Part shown: in pieces, positions 59,754 through 64,000 of the stretch
Numbering within the stretch: the first letter of the stretch is position 1
How the letters are laid out: every line of letters begins with the position of its first letter
DNA from: Bacteroidales bacterium
GTDB lineage: Bacteria > Bacteroidota > Bacteroidia > Bacteroidales > UBA932
Length of the DNA: 64,000 nt
NCBI GenBank assembly: GCA_017439305.1
Contig: JAFSJK010000022.1
Location: forward strand, 1-64,000
Reading direction: 5' to 3'
Translations under genes and position numbers: made by a program
The notes under the pieces: generated by a model
The model's database searches: none
Told to the model about the DNA's origin: nothing
The model's input: the letters and a program-made list of their open reading frames with translations, nothing else

Positions 59754-59761
59754 TAAATTTG
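59754..59761 (+). promoter_or_regulatory. Promoter -7 element of GAPDH gene
   Basis: TAAATTTG, giving a leader of about 60 bases. The leader contains a small hairpin, CTTCGG (59768-59773) with CCGAAG (59782-59787). Confidence 0.55.
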
Positions 59762-59827
59762 CATCGCCTTCGGACGAAAACCCGAAGCGTTTGATTGGAA
59801 AACATTTAACTTTTATCCAAGTTCAAC

Positions 59828-60895
59828 ATGAATAGAATTGCTATCAACGGTTTTGGCCGTATCGGTCGTCTGGCGTTCCGTCAGATGTTCGAGGCTGATG
59901 GTTATGAAGTTGTCGCCATCAATGACCTCACAAGCCCCAAAATGCTTGCTCACCTCCTGAAGTACGACACCGCCCAGGGTGGATTCGCCGGCAAGTTCGG
60001 TGAAGGAAAGCACACGGTGGATTACAAGGACGCCGTCCTCGCAGAAGACGGAAAGACGGTTGTCACCCCCGGTTCCATCATCGTGGACGGCAAGGAAATC
60101 ACCATCTATGCGAAGCCCAATGCCGCTGAACTCCCTTGGGGCGAACTCAATGTCGACGTCGTCCTCGAGTGCACCGGCTTCTACACCTCCAAGGCGAAGG
60201 CCTCCGCTCACATCCAGGCCGGCGCGAAGAAGGTTGTCATTTCCGCTCCTGCGGGCAACGACCTTCCCACCATCGTCTTCAACACCAACCACAAGACCCT
60301 GACCCCGGCCGACACCGTGATCAGCGCCGCTTCCTGCACCACCAACTGCCTGGCCCCGATGGCCGACGCCCTCAACAAGTACGCGCCCATCCAGAGCGGT
60401 ATCATGAGCACCATCCACGCCTACACCGGCGACCAGATGATCCTCGACGGCCCTCAGCGCAAGGGTGACCTTCGCCGCAGCCGTGCAGGTGCCTGCAACA
60501 TCGTTCCGAACTCCACCGGTGCCGCCAAGGCGATCGGCCTCGTCATTCCCGAACTGAACGGCAAGCTCATCGGCAGCGCCCAGCGCGTCCCCACCCCCAC
60601 CGGTTCCACCACCATCCTGATTGCCGTCGTGAAGGGTAAGGACATCACCCCCGCCGCCATCAACGCCGCGATGAAGGCCGCCTCCAACGAGTCCTTCGGT
60701 TACACCGAGGACCAGATCGTCAGCTCCGACATCATCGGCATGAAGTTCGGTTCCCTGTTCGATGCCACCCAGACCATGGTCTCCAAGGTTGACGATGACC
60801 TCTATCAGGTCCAGGTCGTCTCCTGGTACGACAACGAGAACTCCTACACTTCCCAGATGGTCCGCACCATCAAGTACCTTGCTGAACTCAAGTAA
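59828..60895 (+). CDS. gapA: Glyceraldehyde-3-phosphate dehydrogenase
   Basis: The 355-residue enzyme has the NAD-binding start [19 protein letters not shown] and the active Cys170 in [18 protein letters not shown], and [15 protein letters not shown] near the end. It converts glyceraldehyde 3-phosphate to 1,3-bisphosphoglycerate in glycolysis. It is about 20 residues longer than E. coli GapA because of an insertion near residues 57-85. Blocks such as [20 protein letters not shown] look clostridial in style. It has its own promoter and a strong double-hairpin terminator, as fits a highly expressed gene. Confidence 0.96.
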   Translation: MNRIAINGFGRIGRLAFRQMFEADGYEVVAINDLTSPKMLAHLLKYDTAQGGFAGKFGEGKHTVDYKDAVLAEDGKTVVTPGSIIVDGKEITIYAKPNAAELPWGELNVDVVLECTGFYTSKAKASAHIQAGAKKVVISAPAGNDLPTIVFNTNHKTLTPADTVISAASCTTNCLAPMADALNKYAPIQSGIMSTIHAYTGDQMILDGPQRKGDLRRSRAGACNIVPNSTGAAKAIGLVIPELNGKLIGSAQRVPTPTGSTTILIAVVKGKDITPAAINAAMKAASNESFGYTEDQIVSSDIIGMKFGSLFDATQTMVSKVDDDLYQVQVVSWYDNENSYTSQMVRTIKYLAELK

Positions 60896-60920
60896 GTTCT
60901 TAAGGCACATGAACTAAGCG

Positions 60921-60975
60921 AACTCCTTCCGGAGTTTGTTATCAGACAGGTTCCGTCGGGAACCTGTCTTTTTTT
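60921..60975 (+). terminator. Double-hairpin terminator after GAPDH
   Basis: A first stem AACTCC/GGAGTT (60921-60936) is followed by a second, AGACAGGTTCC (60944-60954) with GGAACCTGTCT (60959-60969), then a T-run. Confidence 0.9.
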
Positions 60976-60988
60976 ATACTTTTTTTAT

Positions 60989-60996
60989 TATCTTTG
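60989..60996 (+). promoter_or_regulatory. Promoter -7 element of OmpA-family gene
   Basis: TATCTTTG, 32 bases before the ATG at 61029, just after the GAPDH terminator. Confidence 0.55.
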
Positions 60997-61028
60997 CCTT
61001 TGATATGAAAATCCTTTAACTGAACAAT

Positions 61029-62126
61029 ATGAAAAGAGTAACCCTTGCCCTTGCCATTCTTGCCGCGTTCACCTTTACGGCGAAGGCCCAGGAATCCTTC
61101 GATCCTTACTTCTATCTCCAGCTTCAGGGCGGTGCTTCCTTCGATCATGGCGACGTGAGCTTCACGAAACTCATCTCCCCGGCAGCGCAGGTCGCCCTGG
61201 GTTACCAATTATGCGATGCGTGGGCGCTCCGTCTGGCCGCCACGGGCTGGCAGGCGAAAAACACCGCTCCCGCCTCGGCTGCCATCTATGGACACAAGTT
61301 CGTCCAGCCGATGCTGGACCTCGTGCTGGATCTGGGTACCGCATTCGCCGGCTGGGATCCGGACCGGGTCTTCAACCCCTACATCTACGTAGGCGCCGGC
61401 ACGGCCATCGGCCTGGAGAACAAAGACGCTATCGCTTTGGCCGCCAATGAACGGTTCCCCAAACTCTGGGATCCCACCAAATTCTTCTGGGCAACCCGCT
61501 CCGGTCTGGGCGCCGACATCCGGCTCACCGACCGTCTGGCTTTCAACCTCGAATTCAACGGCAACATCTATCCCGAAGCCTTCGACTCTAAACTGAACAA
61601 AGAGTTCGAATCCGGCGGTGACTGGCGTTTCAACGCATTCGCCGGCCTCAAGTTCAACTTCGGCGGAGCCCCCCGCCGGGTCAAGCCCCACATCAATCCC
61701 GTGCAGGAATACGTTCCCACGCAGCCCAAGAAGGAAGAGCCCAAGAAGGAATACAAGCAGGAGCCCGTCCAGCAGCCTGTCACGCAGCCTGCTGAACAGC
61801 CCATCTACCAGGGTGCCGACGTGGACATCTTCTTCGACCTGAACAAGTCCGTCATCCGCGACGACCAGGTCAATACGCTGAACCGCCTCGTCAGCTTCCT
61901 GCGCAACACCCCGGACGCTAAGGTCAAACTGGATGGCTACGCCGACAAGCAGACCGGCACGGCTGAAATCAACCAGGAACTCTCCGAGCAGCGCGTTATC
62001 GCCGTCCGCCAGTACCTCGTCAGCCGCGGCATCGACCCGAAACGCATCAGCACCGCTGCCCACGGCGACAAGGTCCAGCCCTTCACCGGCGAGAAGAACC
62101 GCGCCGTGACCTGCCGGATCAGGTAG
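61029..62126 (+). CDS. OmpA-family outer membrane protein
   Basis: The 365-residue protein has a signal peptide (MKRVTLALAILAAFTFTAKA), an eight-strand-like barrel (about 22-215), a Pro/Lys/Gln-rich linker (about 225-262) and an OmpA peptidoglycan-binding domain (about 265-365, VDIFFDLNKSVIRDDQVNTL and INQELSEQRVIAVRQYLVSR). It anchors the outer membrane to the cell wall and is usually very abundant. Strong flanking terminators agree with high expression. Confidence 0.95.
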   Translation: MKRVTLALAILAAFTFTAKAQESFDPYFYLQLQGGASFDHGDVSFTKLISPAAQVALGYQLCDAWALRLAATGWQAKNTAPASAAIYGHKFVQPMLDLVLDLGTAFAGWDPDRVFNPYIYVGAGTAIGLENKDAIALAANERFPKLWDPTKFFWATRSGLGADIRLTDRLAFNLEFNGNIYPEAFDSKLNKEFESGGDWRFNAFAGLKFNFGGAPRRVKPHINPVQEYVPTQPKKEEPKKEYKQEPVQQPVTQPAEQPIYQGADVDIFFDLNKSVIRDDQVNTLNRLVSFLRNTPDAKVKLDGYADKQTGTAEINQELSEQRVIAVRQYLVSRGIDPKRISTAAHGDKVQPFTGEKNRAVTCRIR

Positions 62127-62163
62127 AATTAAACCAATATGACGGGATTGTGCTTTCGCGCTC

Positions 62164-62209
62164 AAACGAGACAAGCCCTGCTTTAAGAAGCAGGGCTTGT
62201 CTCGTTTTT
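62164..62209 (+). terminator. Strong terminator after OmpA gene
   Basis: AAACGAGACAAGCCCTGCTT (62164-62183) pairs perfectly with 62188-62207 around a TAAG loop, followed by T. Confidence 0.93.
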
Positions 62210-62337
62210 GGCCACGTAGCGGCAGTTATTGATACTGCATGAGTAGCGGCTGGGCGTAGACATTAACACATCCGGCCGACTCCGGTCATTAATTGTGCAG
62301 AAAGCTTACTATTACACAGTTTTCCCATTTTTTAGCC

Positions 62338-62374
62338 AAAAATTGTGTAAAACGTGGCGTTTTACACAATTTTT
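62338..62374. terminator. Palindromic terminator after barrel-protein gene
   Basis: A 17-base perfect inverted repeat (62338-62354 with 62358-62374, loop TGG) ends in A and T runs on both sides, so it can stop transcription in either direction. It abuts the stop codon of the gene at 62374-63369. Its core TTGTGTAAAACG resembles the GTGTAAA repeats at 824-875. Confidence 0.75.
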
Positions 62375-63369
62375 CACTTGCGTTTGTCGGCGAGGTTGAT
62401 GGAGACACCAAAGGTGGCGGATAGGGTGCTGGCGAGACCGCGTGCGCCTTCAGCAAAGAGGCCGCGGGAATGAGCCAGGAACTTGACATCCGGCACGATG
62501 GCGATGCGCTTGGTGAGGTGAATTGGGAGCATGAAACCGATACCACCGCCGGGACCGCCCTTGTCGACCTTCGAATAACCGGCATGTATGTAAGGAACGA
62601 ACCAGTTACGGACGCGAAATAGAAGATCGGCATGGCCGTAGTGGAAAGCGTCCTCGCCGTACTCGACACTGGTGTTGGAGGTGCTGAGACCCTGGTAGCC
62701 GACGCGGACACCGGCGAACTCATTCAACCATTTTCCGACATACACGTCCATGGCGGTGCCGGCTCCCTTATGAGAGTTGGTGCGGTCGAAATAGTTCAGA
62801 CCGTCGCGGGAGAAGTTCATTCCACCGCCGATACCGCCGAACCAATAGTTGTTGTCATCGCTCTGGACATGGGGGTTGACCGGATCAGGAGAGAAAGATG
62901 TTATAGATTCTGAGATGACCGTTTGTTCAGACAAAATATTGGCTTCGACTGACGATGTTTCTACAATCGGGTCCTCAACTTGTACAGAAGATACATCCTC
63001 TTCTATTGAAAGAATCGCCTTCGCTGCTTCATCATTAGGATTAAGGAGAAGGATTGTCCTCGCCTTCTGCTTGGCTTCCTTTAGGTTTCCGGAAGACTGC
63101 AGTTCATTCATCTCCTTTGTCAACTGCAGGCACCGCTCCGATTTGTCCCGAAGCGGATAGGCGGAATCATCGCCGAAAATAATATAATGCCAGCGGCAGA
63201 GTTCCAGTGTCCGCTCATACTCGCCTTTCTTGAATGCGGCTTGCGCATCCGGAAGGAGCTCACTCTCATGCGTGTTGTAATACGCCAAAGTCTTCTCCTG
63301 AGCGTGCAGGGACAGAGGAAGAAGTAGAACCGTAATCGGGATAAAAATGGATTGGATAAGTGATTTCAT
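62374..63369 (-). CDS. Barrel-forming outer-membrane protein with helical N-terminus
   Basis: The 331-residue protein has a signal peptide (about 1-23). An N-terminal helical part follows (about 30-125: AQAAFKKGEYERTLELCRWH, SSGNLKEAKQKARTILLLNP) with TPR-like repeats, then an acidic, Ser/Val/Glu-rich linker (about 125-165). The C-terminal beta-barrel-like half (about 170-331) includes WFGGIGGGMNFSRDGLNYFD, GKWLNEFAGVRVGYQGL, NWFVPYIHAGYSKVD and SATFGVSINLADKRK. This fits outer-membrane barrel proteins of Bacteroidetes whose helical part may bind partners. Function is unknown. The stop abuts a long palindromic terminator. Confidence 0.75.
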   Translation of the reverse strand: MKSLIQSIFIPITVLLLPLSLHAQEKTLAYYNTHESELLPDAQAAFKKGEYERTLELCRWHYIIFGDDSAYPLRDKSERCLQLTKEMNELQSSGNLKEAKQKARTILLLNPNDEAAKAILSIEEDVSSVQVEDPIVETSSVEANILSEQTVISESITSFSPDPVNPHVQSDDNNYWFGGIGGGMNFSRDGLNYFDRTNSHKGAGTAMDVYVGKWLNEFAGVRVGYQGLSTSNTSVEYGEDAFHYGHADLLFRVRNWFVPYIHAGYSKVDKGGPGGGIGFMLPIHLTKRIAIVPDVKFLAHSRGLFAEGARGLASTLSATFGVSINLADKRK

Positions 63370-63395
63370 ATCTCATTAAAGCAAAATAACAATTC

Positions 63396-63746
63396 TTAAA
63401 ATGCCACAATCGTAAAGGCCCATTCCGGGAAGTCCGACACCACAATCTGCCCTTCCTTATCATTAACATCATTGGCCTCAGCAGCAGAGTTCGCGGTCTA
63501 TTCGTAGGGTGAGCCGTTCGATGAACCGAGGTATTCGAGGGACATCCAGGAGGGCATCGTGACGACGGTCCACTTTGTTCCGCTGCTGATAATCACGGAG
63601 AGAAGTGAAGAACCGGTGTCGTAGGTCAGTTCGCTTGTGTTCGTGCCAAAACTTACAGGAGCCTCTTCTTCTTGGAGATTCGTGCATGAGAAGAATGAAC
63701 AAGCCAATAGGATGTTAAATATGCCAGAGTTATGAGTTAGTTTCAT
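63396..63746 (-). pseudogene. BACON-like lipoprotein with in-frame amber codon
   Basis: From the ATG at 63746 the frame reads a lipobox (LLACSFFSC) and a BACON-like domain (VSFGTNTSELTYDTGSSLLS, VIISSGTKWTVVTMPSWMSL). A TAG at 63500-63498 interrupts it after 82 residues. The same frame then continues sensibly (ANDVNDKEGQIVVSDFPEWA, FTIVAF) to TAA at 63396. The TAG is one base from TGG (Trp), which would suit the position after SPYE. It is either a nonsense-mutated gene or, less likely, a read-through product. BACON domains are thought to bind mucin or glycans. It lies 31 bases after the partial gene upstream. Confidence 0.65.
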
Positions 63747-63777
63747 AGGAATAAGCCATTATTCACCTAATACAATG

Positions 63778-64000
63778 TCAGTTACCTTGTTCTAATAAAG
63801 CTATCAAATCAAACGATGAATCCTTAGGGATGTCTTCTATAGACACATTCTCAAAAGAAGCACACGAAATCTCAAGTGATTCAACTCTCTTACTTGGTAT
63901 GCAAACAACATGATATATATTTGAAGAAACATCCCCAATCATGGTTCTATCAAGGGAATAAAACCCCTTTTCTGCAAATAGTTCAAACGTCTGATAGTAC
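63778..64000 (-). CDS. Partial hypothetical protein (3' end only)
   Basis: A minus-strand frame is open from the right edge to a TGA at 63780-63778, giving 73 residues (YYQTFELFAEKGFYSLDRTM near the start, IPKDSSFDLIALLEQGN at the end). Codon use is much more AT-rich than in most of the window. No family is recognised. The start lies outside. Because the frame is free of stops and the residues are well mixed, I think it is a real gene of the next, possibly acquired, region. Confidence 0.55.
   Translation of the reverse strand, partial: YYQTFELFAEKGFYSLDRTMIGDVSSNIYHVVCIPSKRVESLEISCASFENVSIEDIPKDSSFDLIALLEQGN

Noticed and set aside
1..64000. CRISPR arrays, rRNA genes, complete insertion sequences or an integrase
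   Set aside because: No regularly spaced direct repeats, rRNA sequence or transposase/recombinase gene was found on either strand.

Overview
The window reads as chromosomal DNA of a moderately GC-rich member of the Bacteroidales, probably an uncultured gut or rumen species. Reasons: most genes are preceded by the Bacteroidetes promoter form TAnnTTTG, often a few bases before the start codon and sometimes with TTTG about 19-20 bases further up. The gene families also fit: PCMD, BACON, DUF2490, DUF1349, a fused PlsC/GNAT glycine-lipid synthase, thrA-thrB-thrC, surE-lpxB and an rSAM/lipoprotein pair. The lifestyle looks anaerobic (flavodiiron protein, rubrerythrin, Cys-type glutathione peroxidase under OhrR) and saccharolytic (GH3, GH53, a beta-helix lipoprotein). 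The host name is inference.

Layout. 1-1.65 kb: left-edge fragment of a MacB/FtsX permease with tandem palindromes upstream, a decayed RhuM-type gene and a truncated GH3. 1.8-4.1 kb: intact GH3. 4-8.4 kb: AT-richer patch with two AAA ATPases, a DUF1848 protein and a 700-base spacer carrying mobile-element-like ends. 8.6-14.5 kb: GreA-like factor, a three-gene operon ending in a tocopherol-cyclase-like protein, DUF2490, a Na+/solute symporter and a GNAT enzyme. 14.6-16.2 kb: peroxide operon (bacterioferritin-like, Gpx, OhrR). 16.1-18.6 kb: ECF sigma operon and GH53 galactanase. 18.7-23.4 kb: threonine operon. 23.5-32.9 kb: YqeY, DUF1846, LAB_N and GlsF lipid proteins, EamA and ThrE transporters, M15 peptidase, GT4, PCMD. 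32.9-39.4 kb: CNNM protein, flavoprotein, RmuC, GDP-heptose genes, HD hydrolase. 39.4-44.4 kb: two lipoproteins with a flavodiiron protein, rhomboid, SGNH hydrolase, flavin reductase, DIP1984, tRNA-Cys. 44.5-54.3 kb: RlmI, 3'-5' exonuclease, alpha/beta hydrolase, C1B peptidase, PssA, rubrerythrin, GH25, S9 peptidase. 54.3-59.7 kb: a run surE-lpxB-beta-helix-lipoprotein-lipoprotein-radical SAM. 59.8-64 kb: GAPDH, OmpA, a barrel protein, an amber-interrupted BACON lipoprotein and a partial AT-rich gene.

How genes work together: thrABC make threonine and a nearby ThrE may export it. GlsF, PssA and LpxB build envelope lipids. HddA and the HddC-GmhB fusion make a GDP-heptose donor. OhrR, Gpx, rubrerythrin and FprA form an oxidative and nitrosative defence set. 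The most interesting cluster is the radical SAM enzyme with two small lipoproteins that share a lipobox and a MYGxPxxxF motif; the shorter one ends soon after the motif, like a minimal substrate.

All family assignments are by eye. No database search was run.
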